Source: JAOPZW01 sp963803375
GTDB taxonomy: Bacteria > Actinomycetota > Thermoleophilia > Solirubrobacterales > Solirubrobacteraceae
Length of the DNA stretch: 64,000 nucleotides
Direction: 5' to 3'
NCBI GenBank assembly: GCA_963803375.1
Contig: CAWDMB010000001.1
Span: 347,435 to 411,434, forward strand
Part shown: positions 30,586 through 38,014 of the stretch, piece after piece
Layout of the letters: every line of letters begins with the position of its first letter
Numbering within the stretch: position 1 is the first letter of the stretch
Position numbers and translations under genes: made by a program
The notes under the pieces: model-generated
The model's database searches: none
What the model was told of the DNA's origin: nothing
What the model saw: only the letters and a program-made list of their open reading frames with translations

Positions 30586-32250
30586 ATGAGCGTCGTGCGC
30601 CCCCTCGGTGAGGAGCGCCTCGGGCGCCTGGTCGAGGTGGGGCGCAGCCTGACGGCGGAGCTCGACGTCGACGCGCTCCTGGAGCGCGTGCTCGACGCTG
30701 CCACCGACCTCACCGACGCCCGCTACGCGGCGATCGGGATCCTCGACGCCGACCGCCAGCAGCTCGCGCGCTTCATCACGCGCGGCATCGACGAGGGCGT
30801 GCATCAGACCATCGGCGACCTCCCCCGCGGCCGCGGCGTCCTCGGGGTCCTCATCGGCGACCCCCGCCCGCTGCGCCTGGCGGACGTCGGGGAACACCCA
30901 CAGTCCTACGGGTTTCCCCCGGCTCACCCGCGGATGCGATCGTTTCTCGGCGTGCCGATCCTCCTGCGCGGTCAGGCCTGGGGCAACCTCTACCTCACCG
31001 AGAAGCTCGACGGCGAGCCGTTCACGGAGGAGGACGAGGAGGCGACCGTCATCCTCGCCGACTGGGCGGCGATCGCCATCCACAACGCCCGGCTCTACCA
31101 CGACGCGACGGTCCGCCGCGACGAGCTCGAGCGCGCGGTCCGGGCGCTCGAGGCGACCGCGGCGATCGCGCGGGCGGTCGGCGCCGAGACGAACCTCGAC
31201 CGCGTGCTCGAGCTCGTCGTCAAGCGCGGGCGCGCGCTGCTGAGCGCCCGCGCGATGATCGTGCTGCTGCGCGACGGCGACGTGCTGCGCGTCGCCGCGT
31301 CCGCCGGCGACGTCGCCGAGCCCGAGGGGGATGGCATCCCCGTCGCCGACCCGAGGGTCGCCGAGCTCCTGGCCGGGCACCGGGCCTGGCGCAGCGACGA
31401 CGCCGCCTGGGTGCTTCCGCTCTCCCCCGAAGCCCTCGGCGTCCCCGGCGACTGCGGCGCGCTCGTGCTGCCCCTCGTCGATCGCGGGAGGGCGATCGGG
31501 CTGCTCTCGGCGTTCGGGCGCGTGGGCGCGGAGAGGTCGTTCACGGGCGAGGACGAGCTCCTGGCCGAGCCCTTCGCGATCCAGGCGGCGACGGCGATCG
31601 CCGGGGCGCGCAACGCGGAGGCCGAGCGCCTGCGCCGCTCGCTGCAGGCCGCGGAGGCCGAGCGCCGCCGCTGGGCGCGCGAGCTGCACGACGAGACGCT
31701 GCAGGCGCTCGGTGGGCTGAAGATCCTGCTCTCGAGCGCGAGCCGCGGCGACGACCCCGAGCCGATGCGGACCGCGATGCACCACGCCGTCGACCAGTTG
31801 GCCGGCGACATCGACAGCCTGCGGGCGCTCATCGCCGAGCTGCGGCCCGCGGCGCTCGACGAGCTGGGGCTTGGGCCGGCGATCACGTCGCTGTCGCAGC
31901 GCACCGCCTCCTCGTCGGGGCTCGACGTGCGCGTGGCGCTCGAGCTGCCCGGGGATCCGGGCGCCGACCTCGCCACGACGGTCTACCGGCTCGTGCAGGA
32001 GGCGCTCACGAACGTCGTCAAGCACGCGAACGCGTCGCGCGTCGAGGTCACGGTCGCGCAGGTGGGCGGGGCGCTCGACGTCATCGTGGCCGACGACGGA
32101 ATCGGGATCGGCGCCCCCGCCGGCGGCGAGGGGTTCGGGCTGATCGGCATGCGCGAGCGCGCCGCGCTCGCCGGCGGGGACCTGGCCGTCGCAGAAGGAC
32201 CGCACCCTGACGGCGGGACCGTCGTCCGGGCGCGGCTTCCGCTCGGCTGA
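30586..32250 (+). CDS. GAF-domain sensor histidine kinase, DevS/DosT-like
   Basis: 554 residues from the ATG (GTG 9 nt earlier is possible). Two GAF domains (about 26-172 and 195-345), then a HisKA_3 dimerisation domain with phospho-acceptor His368 (ARELHDETLQ) and an HATPase with N box QEALTNVVKHA (471-481) and G boxes DDGIGIG and GFGLIGMRER. The first GAF contains YGFPPAHPRMRSFLGVP and GNLYLTEK, matching the heme-binding GAF of mycobacterial DevS/DosT; His114 is the candidate proximal heme ligand by that analogy. It lacks membrane helices, so a cytosolic oxygen or redox sensor is likely. Partner regulator is 60 bp downstream. Confidence 0.92.
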   Translation: MSVVRPLGEERLGRLVEVGRSLTAELDVDALLERVLDAATDLTDARYAAIGILDADRQQLARFITRGIDEGVHQTIGDLPRGRGVLGVLIGDPRPLRLADVGEHPQSYGFPPAHPRMRSFLGVPILLRGQAWGNLYLTEKLDGEPFTEEDEEATVILADWAAIAIHNARLYHDATVRRDELERAVRALEATAAIARAVGAETNLDRVLELVVKRGRALLSARAMIVLLRDGDVLRVAASAGDVAEPEGDGIPVADPRVAELLAGHRAWRSDDAAWVLPLSPEALGVPGDCGALVLPLVDRGRAIGLLSAFGRVGAERSFTGEDELLAEPFAIQAATAIAGARNAEAERLRRSLQAAEAERRRWARELHDETLQALGGLKILLSSASRGDDPEPMRTAMHHAVDQLAGDIDSLRALIAELRPAALDELGLGPAITSLSQRTASSSGLDVRVALELPGDPGADLATTVYRLVQEALTNVVKHANASRVEVTVAQVGGALDVIVADDGIGIGAPAGGEGFGLIGMRERAALAGGDLAVAEGPHPDGGTVVRARLPLG

Positions 32251-32310
32251 GCGCGCGACGCGGCGCCGGTCGAGGGCACCGCGTCCGCCCGAAGCTCATA
32301 CGATGCGCCC

Positions 32311-32970
32311 GTGAATGCCGAGACGTCCATCACCGTCGTGCTCGCCGACGACCACGTAGTCGTGCGCTCGGGCCTGCGCCTCGTGCTCGAACGCGCAGGC
32401 GGCTTCGAGGTCGTCTCGGAGGCCGGCGACGCGGACGGCGCCGTGCGGACGGTGCTCGGGCACAAGCCCGACGTCCTCGTGCTCGACCTCAACATGCCGG
32501 GCAGGCTGGCGTCGCTCGAGGCGATCCCCCGCGTCGGCGAGGTCTCTCCGTCGACCAAGGTCGTCGTGCTCACGATGCAGGACGACCCGGAATACGCGCG
32601 CGAGGCCCTGCGGGCGGGCGCGAAGGGCTACGTGCTCAAGGAGGGCGCGGACGACGAGCTCGTCGAGGCGGTGCGCCGCGTCGCCTCCGGGTCGACCTAC
32701 CTGCACCCGAGCGTGGGCGCGGCGATCGCCGCCGCGCCGCCTCAGTCGACGGGGCCACCGGGCGACCTGACCGAGCGCGAGGCGGAGGTGCTGCGGCTCA
32801 TCGCCCTCGGGCACACCAACGTCGAGATCGCCGAGCAGCTCTTCCTGTCCGTTCGCACGGTCGAGTCGCACCGCGCGCACATCCAGCGCAAGCTCGGTCG
32901 TTCGACGCGCGCCGAGCTCGTGCGCTGGGCGCTCGAGCACGGGGTCGTCTCCACCGCTCAGAGGCCGTGA
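32311..32970 (+). CDS. LuxR/NarL-family response regulator 2 (DevR-like), kinase partner
   Basis: 219 residues; receiver with Asp13/Asp14, phospho-acceptor Asp59 (VLVLDLNMPG) and YVLKEGADDE; C-terminal LuxR domain LTEREAEVLRLIALGHTN and LFLSVRTVESHRAHIQRKLG. Immediately follows the GAF kinase, forming a two-component pair. The recognition helix region is nearly identical to that of the regulator at 22530, so the two should bind the same DNA sequence. GTG start. Stop overlaps the next gene (GTGA). Confidence 0.93.
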   Translation: MNAETSITVVLADDHVVVRSGLRLVLERAGGFEVVSEAGDADGAVRTVLGHKPDVLVLDLNMPGRLASLEAIPRVGEVSPSTKVVVLTMQDDPEYAREALRAGAKGYVLKEGADDELVEAVRRVASGSTYLHPSVGAAIAAAPPQSTGPPGDLTEREAEVLRLIALGHTNVEIAEQLFLSVRTVESHRAHIQRKLGRSTRAELVRWALEHGVVSTAQRP

Positions 32971-33293
32971 GCTTCGAGAGCGCGGTGCAGCAGTGGCGCG
33001 AGGGCGAGCGGCGGCTCGCGGCCGTCGACCCCGCCCGGCGCGTGGCCCTCGAGCGGGTCACCCAGCGGCTGGTCGCGGAGCTGCGACGGCGGCTCGGCGG
33101 CTCGTTCACGACCGCCGAGCTTGCCGAGCTCTACGACCGCAGCACGAGCTGGGTCCTCGACCTCGCCGTGGCTACGGCGCCCGACGCCCCGTGGGCGTGG
33201 GACGCGCGGGTCGCGGGCGACGCGGCGTTCGCGCGCTACGTGCGCGAGGCCACCGACTTCGCGGGCGGCCGGCGCGTCGAGACCGGACGCTAG
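32967..33293 (+). CDS. Small helical protein of unknown function in the two-component operon
   Basis: 108 residues starting at a GTG that overlaps the response regulator stop by 4 nt. Predicted helical (FESAVQQWREGERRL, VTQRLVAELRRRLGGSF, TAELAELYDRSTSWVLDLA), with a tryptophan-rich APWAWDARVA segment, conserved-looking in actinobacteria but not named. Its TAG stop lies within the CTAG that borders a MITE insertion, so the insertion just spared the reading frame. Confidence 0.72.
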   Translation: MSFESAVQQWREGERRLAAVDPARRVALERVTQRLVAELRRRLGGSFTTAELAELYDRSTSWVLDLAVATAPDAPWAWDARVAGDAAFARYVREATDFAGGRRVETGR

Positions 33294-33457
33294 TGGGCCT
33301 TCTCGCAACGTTTGACCGCCAACGGCGGACGCCGATCACCGCCTGGCTTTGTCCTCGGTCGCGGCAATGGCTCCACCATTGCTCGCTCCCTGCGTCCTCG
33401 CCAGTCGGCGCCGGCGCCTCGCCGTTTCCGGCCCAACGTCACGAGAAGACCCACTAG
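33290..33457. mobile_element. MITE copy 1, ~168 bp, flanked by CTAG
   Basis: Begins CTAGTGGGCCTTCTCGC and ends with the inverted equivalent GCGAGAAG-type arm (ACGAGAAGACCCACTAG), giving imperfect terminal inverted repeats of about 37 bp. A second copy lies at 39949-40125 in opposite orientation, identical over most of its length but with a different ~25 bp in the centre. No coding capacity. CTAG is present at both ends, as expected for an element mobilised by a transposase with CTAG/TA target preference. Confidence 0.85.
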
Positions 33458-33508
33458 GCCGCCGCCGCGGCGCACGGTCGAGGCCGAGCGGGCGGCGAGG
33501 CGGGCGCG

Positions 33509-34111
33509 TCAGTCCTCGTCGTCGCCGTCGTCACCGGCGCGGCGGATCACGATCTGGTCCTCGTCGATCGTGACCGTGACCGGCCGGTGGCCCGCCCAGT
33601 GCTCGGCGTAGACCGGATCGTCGGCGACCGCGGGGTCGAGCCAGAGCCCGTAGCCCTCCTCGCCGTGGTCGAACGTGCCCTCGAGCGGCTGGCCCGCCGC
33701 GCGGCGTCGTCCGCGCCCGCCGCGGCGCCCGCGGCGGCGGCGCGGCCTGTCGTCGTCCTCGTCGTCGGCCGCCGCCGGCTCGGCGGCCGCGCGCTCGGAG
33801 GCCTCGGCCTCCTCGGTTGCGCGCTGCTGCGCCTCGAGCCGCTCCGCCTCGAGCCGCTCGGTCTCGGCGGCCTCGAGCTCGGCCGCGATCAGCGCGTCGT
33901 CCTCGGCGCGGAGGTCGATCTCGTCGTCGAAGTCCAGGCCGGCCGGCGCCTCGGGCGCCTCGCCGTCGGGAGCGAGGTCGTTCTCCCGCTTGAAGTTCTG
34001 GATCTGCTGGACCGTAACCTCGAGCTGATGGGCGATCCAGGCGTCCGTCCGGCCCTGACGGACCCATCCGCGAATCTGGTTGAGCTGGGGTCGCAGCGAG
34101 CGTCGTGTCAT
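33509..34111 (-). CDS. Helix-turn-helix protein with acidic and arginine-rich segments, unknown function
   Basis: 200 residues. The N-terminus (RPQLNQIRGWVRQGRTDAWIAHQLEVTVQQIQNFKREN) looks like a small helix-turn-helix or homeodomain-like fold; an acidic, glutamate/alanine-rich coiled coil follows (about 60-115), then a strongly basic RRRRGRRGGRGRRR patch, and a C-terminal beta domain (GLWLDPAVADDPVYAEHWAGH, VTVTIDEDQIVI). Likely nucleic-acid binding. The DDDRPRRRRGRRGG part resembles the tails of RNase E-type and DEAD-box proteins only in composition. No family assigned. Confidence 0.75.
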   Translation of the reverse strand: MTRRSLRPQLNQIRGWVRQGRTDAWIAHQLEVTVQQIQNFKRENDLAPDGEAPEAPAGLDFDDEIDLRAEDDALIAAELEAAETERLEAERLEAQQRATEEAEASERAAAEPAAADDEDDDRPRRRRGRRGGRGRRRAAGQPLEGTFDHGEEGYGLWLDPAVADDPVYAEHWAGHRPVTVTIDEDQIVIRRAGDDGDDED

Positions 34112-34229
34112 GCGCGCCGCAGTGTATGCGAACGCCCGCTGGGCGACCGTCCCGGCAGCGCCTGGCTTGCGGAGTTTGCAGGCGCGTTGCTACGGTGGCT
34201 CGACCCGAGCGAAGCGGCAGGGAGGTCCC

Positions 34230-34466
34230 GTGCTGGTCCTGACCCGGAAGTCGAATCAGAGCATCATGATCGGCGACGACATCGAGGTCTCGGTCCTCTC
34301 GATCATGGGCGAGAAGGTCCGGATCGGCATCCAGGCCCCGCGGGACATCCCGGTCTTCCGCAAGGAGGTCTACCTGGAGATCCAGCAGGAGCGCGCGCGC
34401 GAGCTGACGTCGGCCGACGTGCGCGGCGAGGTCGACCGCGCGCTGCGCGACCTCGGCGAGGGCTGA
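34230..34466 (+). CDS. csrA: Carbon storage regulator CsrA
   Basis: 78-residue RNA-binding translational regulator: MLVLTRKSNQSIMIGDDIEV then GEKVRIGIQAPRDIPVFRKEVY, with the conserved Arg44-region (RIGI) that contacts GGA motifs. GTG start with a strong ribosome site (GGGAGGTCCC). CsrA is uncommon in actinobacteria and usually sits beside fliW/flagellin genes, none of which are in this window. Confidence 0.94.
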   Translation: MLVLTRKSNQSIMIGDDIEVSVLSIMGEKVRIGIQAPRDIPVFRKEVYLEIQQERARELTSADVRGEVDRALRDLGEG

Positions 34467-34712
34467 CTAGCCCATCACCAGGTAGAGCGCCTGGAACATC
34501 GCCACCGTCACGAGCGCGGCGGTGCCGAGCAGGACGAGCACGAGCAGCCAGAAGCGCACGGAGCCGTGCCGGTGCGCGCGCTCGCGGTGGCGCGTCGTCG
34601 AGCGCCGCCGCGTCTCGAGCAGCACCTGCTCGCGCCGAGCCCGATCGGCCTCGGTCTCCTCGCGAAACTCGTGCTCGATCTGCGCGAGGCTCTGTCGCAT
34701 CCGTGTCGCCAT
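34467..34712 (-). CDS. Small single-pass membrane protein, 81 aa
   Basis: From the ATG at 34712: a charged helical N-terminus (QIEHEFREETEADRARREQVLLETRRR) then one C-terminal transmembrane helix (FWLLVLVLLGTAALVTVAMF). Ends one base after the csrA stop on the opposite strand. No named family; such tail-anchored proteins are common as conserved hypotheticals in this group. Confidence 0.7.
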   Translation of the reverse strand: MATRMRQSLAQIEHEFREETEADRARREQVLLETRRRSTTRHRERAHRHGSVRFWLLVLVLLGTAALVTVAMFQALYLVMG

Positions 34713-34732
34713 AAGCCCGGTACCGGAGGCTA

Positions 34733-35239
34733 CTACGGGCCGCAGGCGCCCCACAGCCCACGGTCTGCGCGCCTGGCCTGGGCGGCGAGGCTCGCGAAGC
34801 GCTCCGCGTAGCGCACGTTGGGGGGGATCGTGAGCGTCCGCGCGAACCCCTCGCTCACGAGCTCGGCGTTGACGAAGCGACCGTCGCCGGACCTGAAGAC
34901 GTAGGCCAGCAGCCGCCCGAAGCGGTCGCGCTCCTCGACGTCGGGCACGAGCCGCACGTCGCGCCCCGCGACCAGCTTGCCGTTGGCCGCGGCCGCCGCC
35001 CGAGCGAAGCACTGCACGGGCGTGTCCGGCTTGACCTCCTCGGGCGTGTCGATCCCGATGTAGCGCACGCGCTCGTCGCGCCCGTCGACGCGCACGTGGA
35101 TCGTGTCGCCGTCGACCACGCGCACCACCCGGCCCTCGCGCGCGGCGCCGGCGCGCAGCTCGTCGCCGCCGCCCGCGCGCGTGGCGACGAGCACCGCGAC
35201 GACGGCGAGGAAGCTCAGGATCGGCCAGGCGCGGCGCAC
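34733..35239 (-). CDS. Secreted thermonuclease-like (SNase) protein
   Basis: 168 residues: signal peptide or anchor (WPILSFLAVVAVLVATRAGG), then a staphylococcal nuclease fold with VVDGDTIHVRV, YIGIDTPE (catalytic Asp/Arg region), ERDRFGRLLAYVF containing the catalytic Glu/Arg, and LVSEGFARTL. Degrades extracellular nucleic acids by family analogy. Normal length. Start ATG at 35239. Confidence 0.9.
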   Translation of the reverse strand: MRRAWPILSFLAVVAVLVATRAGGGDELRAGAAREGRVVRVVDGDTIHVRVDGRDERVRYIGIDTPEEVKPDTPVQCFARAAAAANGKLVAGRDVRLVPDVEERDRFGRLLAYVFRSGDGRFVNAELVSEGFARTLTIPPNVRYAERFASLAAQARRADRGLWGACGP

Positions 35240-35292
35240 GGTCGGGCCACGCTACGGCCCGCGGCGGCGGTGTGCACGGGCGCTTGCGCGAG

Positions 35293-35318
35293 ACGGGGCG
35301 GCCCATGGGCCGCCCCGT
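35293..35318. terminator. Perfect 26-bp palindrome, probable terminator of the DUF2090 gene
   Basis: A 26-bp perfect inverted repeat centred on CCATGG with arms ACGGGGCGGCCC, 28 bp beyond the stop of the leftward gene at 35346. Very stable hairpin, no T-run, as is common in high-GC actinobacteria. Confidence 0.6.
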
Positions 35319-35345
35319 GGCGAAGCGAACGTCGCCCGTGACGGG

Positions 35346-36278
35346 CTACGCGACCGCCGACTCCTGCGCCGCCTGCTCGTAGACGCGGATGAAGCGCAGG
35401 TAGTTGTCGGCGATCTGCTGGGCGGCAGCCCCACGCTCGATCGACCCGTCGAGCATGCCCTTCAGCCCGTCCCACCAGATCGAGCGCCCGATCGCGAAGC
35501 CGACGAAGCCGTCGACGGGCGCGGCCGCGCGCAGCCAGTGGTCGACCTTCTCGTCGCTGGCCCCACGGCCGAGCACCACGCAGACGACGCCTTCGCGGCC
35601 GGTGCCCCGGCGCGTCTGGGCCCCGAGCATCTCGGCGTCCTCGCGCGCGTCGACGCCCTCGATCTTCCAGATGTCGACCTCGACGCCGAAGTCCTGGATC
35701 TGCTCGATCGCGCGGCGCATGAGCTCTGGGCGCAGCTCGGCGTCGTAGCGGTCGGTGTCGCCGCCGACGGACTCGAGCTGGGCGGGCTCGGCCGGCACGA
35801 GCAGCTCGAAGAGGAACTTGCGGTCGTGCTCGTGCAGCCAGTCGGCCAGCCGCTTGAGGCGGCCGAGCTGGCGCTCGTTGAGCTCGGAGTCGCCGTCGGG
35901 GTTCAGCCGCACGAGGACCTTCGAGAAGGCGGGATCGAACTGCTCGATGTGCGCGCCGAAGGCGTCGCCGTACTGGAAGTCGAACTCGTCCTGGCCGGAC
36001 TTCTCGACCGGCATGGCCAGCAGCAGCCCATGCTCCTTGGCCCCGCGCGGGATCGAGCCGCCGAACTGCTCGTCGACGAGGACGCCGATCTGCTCGGCGG
36101 GCACGCCGCCGGCCGCGACCGCCTTGACCATGCCCTCGTAGATGAGGTGTTTGGCGTCCGCGATCGTCTCGGTCTCCTCGGGCGTCGGGTCGCCCTGGAT
36201 GCCGAACATCTTCTTCTGGAACGACCCGCGGTGGTCGAAAGCCAGGATGTACAGATTGCCGTCGTAACCGATTGCCAT
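35346..36278 (-). CDS. DUF2090 protein, class I aldolase-like (IolC C-terminal-type)
   Basis: 310 residues beginning YDGNLYILAFDHRGSFQKKMFG, the signature of DUF2090, which occurs as a domain fused to the kinase IolC in myo-inositol catabolism and adopts a TIM-barrel like class I fructose/tagatose aldolases. Later motifs LFELLVP, DIWKIEGVD (lysine a candidate Schiff-base residue) and GFAIGRSIWWDGL (phosphate site) support an aldolase. Stand-alone copies may split 2-deoxy-5-keto-gluconate-6-phosphate; no inositol genes lie nearby, so the substrate is unknown. Confidence 0.85.
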   Translation of the reverse strand: MAIGYDGNLYILAFDHRGSFQKKMFGIQGDPTPEETETIADAKHLIYEGMVKAVAAGGVPAEQIGVLVDEQFGGSIPRGAKEHGLLLAMPVEKSGQDEFDFQYGDAFGAHIEQFDPAFSKVLVRLNPDGDSELNERQLGRLKRLADWLHEHDRKFLFELLVPAEPAQLESVGGDTDRYDAELRPELMRRAIEQIQDFGVEVDIWKIEGVDAREDAEMLGAQTRRGTGREGVVCVVLGRGASDEKVDHWLRAAAPVDGFVGFAIGRSIWWDGLKGMLDGSIERGAAAQQIADNYLRFIRVYEQAAQESAVA

Positions 36279-36444
36279 GCGATCTCTCCTCTGGCGTCGC
36301 GTTCAGGGCAAGCGTACCTCCCTGCGCCAGTAGCCTGCGCGCGCATGGACCACGCCTTCGGCGATGGTCATGGCGGAGATCGTGCAGGCCACCGGCCGGT
36401 GATCCCCCCGCCGGCGGGGCGGCGGCCCCTAGAATCGGGAGCGC

Positions 36445-37209
36445 ATGGCTCAGACGCCCGACCTCTACGTCGTCTGCTCGAACTGCGGCAACGAGGTCAG
36501 CCCGTACATCACGGAGTGCCCGTACTGCGGCAAGCGCCTGCGCAAGCGCGCTCCGAAGATCGAGCGGGACGGCACGGTCGTGGAGCCGCGCCCCCGCGCG
36601 CGCAAGCTTCCCACCCCGCGGCTCAGCCGGTTGCGCACGGGCGAGATCCCCGGCGTGCGCGCCGACGTCACCGGGCGGCCCTGGGCCACCCTCCTCCTCG
36701 TCGGTCTCTCGCTCTTCGGCTACCTGCTGCTCTTCGCCGTCGATCGCGTCGACGTCGCGGTCGACGGGCCCCTGGGCAGCGAGTGGTGGCGGATCGCGGT
36801 CTCGCCCTTCGTCTACGGCAACGTCTGGTACGAGCTCACCGCGGTGACGGCGATCGGGCTGTTCGGGTGGCTGCTGGAGCGCCGCCACGGCCCGCTCGTC
36901 GTCCTCGGCCTGTTCGTGCTGTGCGGCATGGGCGGGGTGGCGCTCGACGCCGTGCTGGCCTCCTCGCCGCTGGCGGTCGGGGGCAACGGCGCCGCGCTCG
37001 GGCTGCTGTGCGCGTGGGCCGTGCCCGATCTGCTGGCCCGCGGGCGCGGGGACGAGCCCGAGGGCGACCTCCTCGGCGCCGCGGTCTTCGCGGGCGTGCT
37101 GCTGCTCATGCCGCTCGCTGCGCCCGAGGCCAGCGCGGTGGCCGGCTTCGCCGGGGGCGCGGCCGGCATGCTGGCCGGGCTGCTGCTCGCGCGCGTGCGC
37201 ACCGGGTGA
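36445..37209 (+). CDS. Zinc-ribbon rhomboid-like membrane protein lacking catalytic residues
   Basis: 254 residues. An N-terminal zinc ribbon (CSNCG at 11-15, CPYCG at 25-29) precedes a six-helix membrane domain of rhomboid type: the FGWLLERRHGP loop after the second helix and GGNGAALGLLCAW align with rhomboid L-E-x-x-x-G and GxSGAxxG. The catalytic Ser is replaced by Asn181 and the histidine of the last helix is missing (VAGFAGGAAGMLAG), so it should be a pseudoprotease. Its TGA overlaps the GTG of the next gene. Confidence 0.8.
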   Translation: MAQTPDLYVVCSNCGNEVSPYITECPYCGKRLRKRAPKIERDGTVVEPRPRARKLPTPRLSRLRTGEIPGVRADVTGRPWATLLLVGLSLFGYLLLFAVDRVDVAVDGPLGSEWWRIAVSPFVYGNVWYELTAVTAIGLFGWLLERRHGPLVVLGLFVLCGMGGVALDAVLASSPLAVGGNGAALGLLCAWAVPDLLARGRGDEPEGDLLGAAVFAGVLLLMPLAAPEASAVAGFAGGAAGMLAGLLLARVRTG

Positions 37210-37538
37210 GCGAGCGCCGTCGCACCGCCGAGGAGGTCGACGCCGCCGTGCAGGCGCTGAGCGACCGCGAGCGCTTCGGCCACGCCCTGGAGATCGTCAC
37301 GCACGCCGCGCCCGGCTTGCAGCGCGTTCTCGACGAGGCCCTGGCGGAGGGCGGCTGGTTCGACAGCGCACACGAGTCCCAGGTGCGCCGGGCCTCCGGC
37401 CTGGACGATCCCGACGAGCGCTTGCGCGCCGTGCGGACGCTGGTCGCCGAGGAGACCCGGCTCGGCATGCTCGTCGGCGTCGCGGTCGGGCTCGAGCTCG
37501 CCGACGAGCTTCGCCGGCACGACCCGCAGGAGGACTGA
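37206..37538 (+). CDS. Small soluble protein of unknown function, 110 aa
   Basis: GTG start overlapping the rhomboid-like stop (GTGA). Helical protein (AEEVDAAVQALSDRERFGHALEIVTHAAPGLQRVLDEALAEGGWF) with LVGVAVGLELADELRR near its end; charged and without cysteines. Seen as a conserved hypothetical in related genomes as far as pattern goes, but not recognised. Precedes a truncated hydrolase by 3 nt. Confidence 0.7.
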   Translation: MSERRRTAEEVDAAVQALSDRERFGHALEIVTHAAPGLQRVLDEALAEGGWFDSAHESQVRRASGLDDPDERLRAVRTLVAEETRLGMLVGVAVGLELADELRRHDPQED

Positions 37539-37541
37539 TCC

Positions 37542-37700
37542 GTGGAAATCCGCTGTCTCGGCCACGCCACCTTCGCCCTCGAGCACGACGGCACGACCGT
37601 GGTCGTCGACCCTTTCCCGACGGGCAACCCGAAGGCCGCCGCGAGCGCCGATGACGTGCCGGCCGACGCGATCCTGCTCACCGCGGCGCACACGCCATGA
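37542..37700 (+). pseudogene. Truncated UPF0173 metal-dependent hydrolase, N-terminal fragment
   Basis: GTG start gives MEIRCLGHATFALEHDGTT, VVVDPFPTGNPKAAASADDV and ADAILLTAAHTP, then a stop. These are the first two strands of the UPF0173 metallo-beta-lactamase fold; intact proteins continue ...LLTHGHGDH, the zinc-binding motif. Here homology breaks off exactly at that motif and the frame ends after 52 codons. A deletion removed about 170 residues, and the fragment's TGA now overlaps the start of the next gene (ATGA). Confidence 0.7.
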
Positions 37701-37972
37701 CGACCGCGGTCGTCCTCATCGAGGCCGAGCGTGACGCGATGTCGACGCTCGGCGGGCAGCTGGCCGACCTCGAAGGCGTGGCCGAGGCGTATTCGGTCAC
37801 GGGGGAGTGGGACTTCGTCGCGATCGTCCGCGTGCCGCGGCACGAGCTGCTGGCCGACGTCGTCACCGGGCGGCTCCTGAAGCTGCCGGGGGTCACGCGG
37901 ACGCAGACGATGGTCGCCTTCGAGGTCTTCTCGCGCCACGATCTCGAGGCGATGTTCTCGATCGGCTTGTAG
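37697..37972 (+). CDS. Stand-alone Lrp/AsnC ligand-binding (RAM) domain protein
   Basis: 91 residues comprising only the effector domain of Lrp/AsnC regulators: AYSVTGEWDFVAIVRVPRHE is the diagnostic segment after the first strand, followed by LLKLPGVTRTQTMVAFEVF. No DNA-binding domain. Such SraM-type proteins bind amino acids and multimerise, sometimes modulating full-length Lrp proteins. ATG overlaps the stop of the truncated hydrolase. Confidence 0.85.
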   Translation: MTTAVVLIEAERDAMSTLGGQLADLEGVAEAYSVTGEWDFVAIVRVPRHELLADVVTGRLLKLPGVTRTQTMVAFEVFSRHDLEAMFSIGL

Positions 37973-37974
37973 CG

Positions 37975-37992
37975 TGGCTGGCCGGCCAGCCA
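37975..37992. promoter_or_regulatory. 18-bp perfect palindrome upstream of the R2lox gene
   Basis: TGGCTGGCCGGCCAGCCA, starting 2 bp after the RAM-domain stop and 22 bp before the R2lox ATG. Could be a terminator hairpin for the former or an operator for the latter; position does not decide. Confidence 0.5.
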
Positions 37993-38014
37993 GGCGCGCG
38001 GTAGGCTCGCGACC

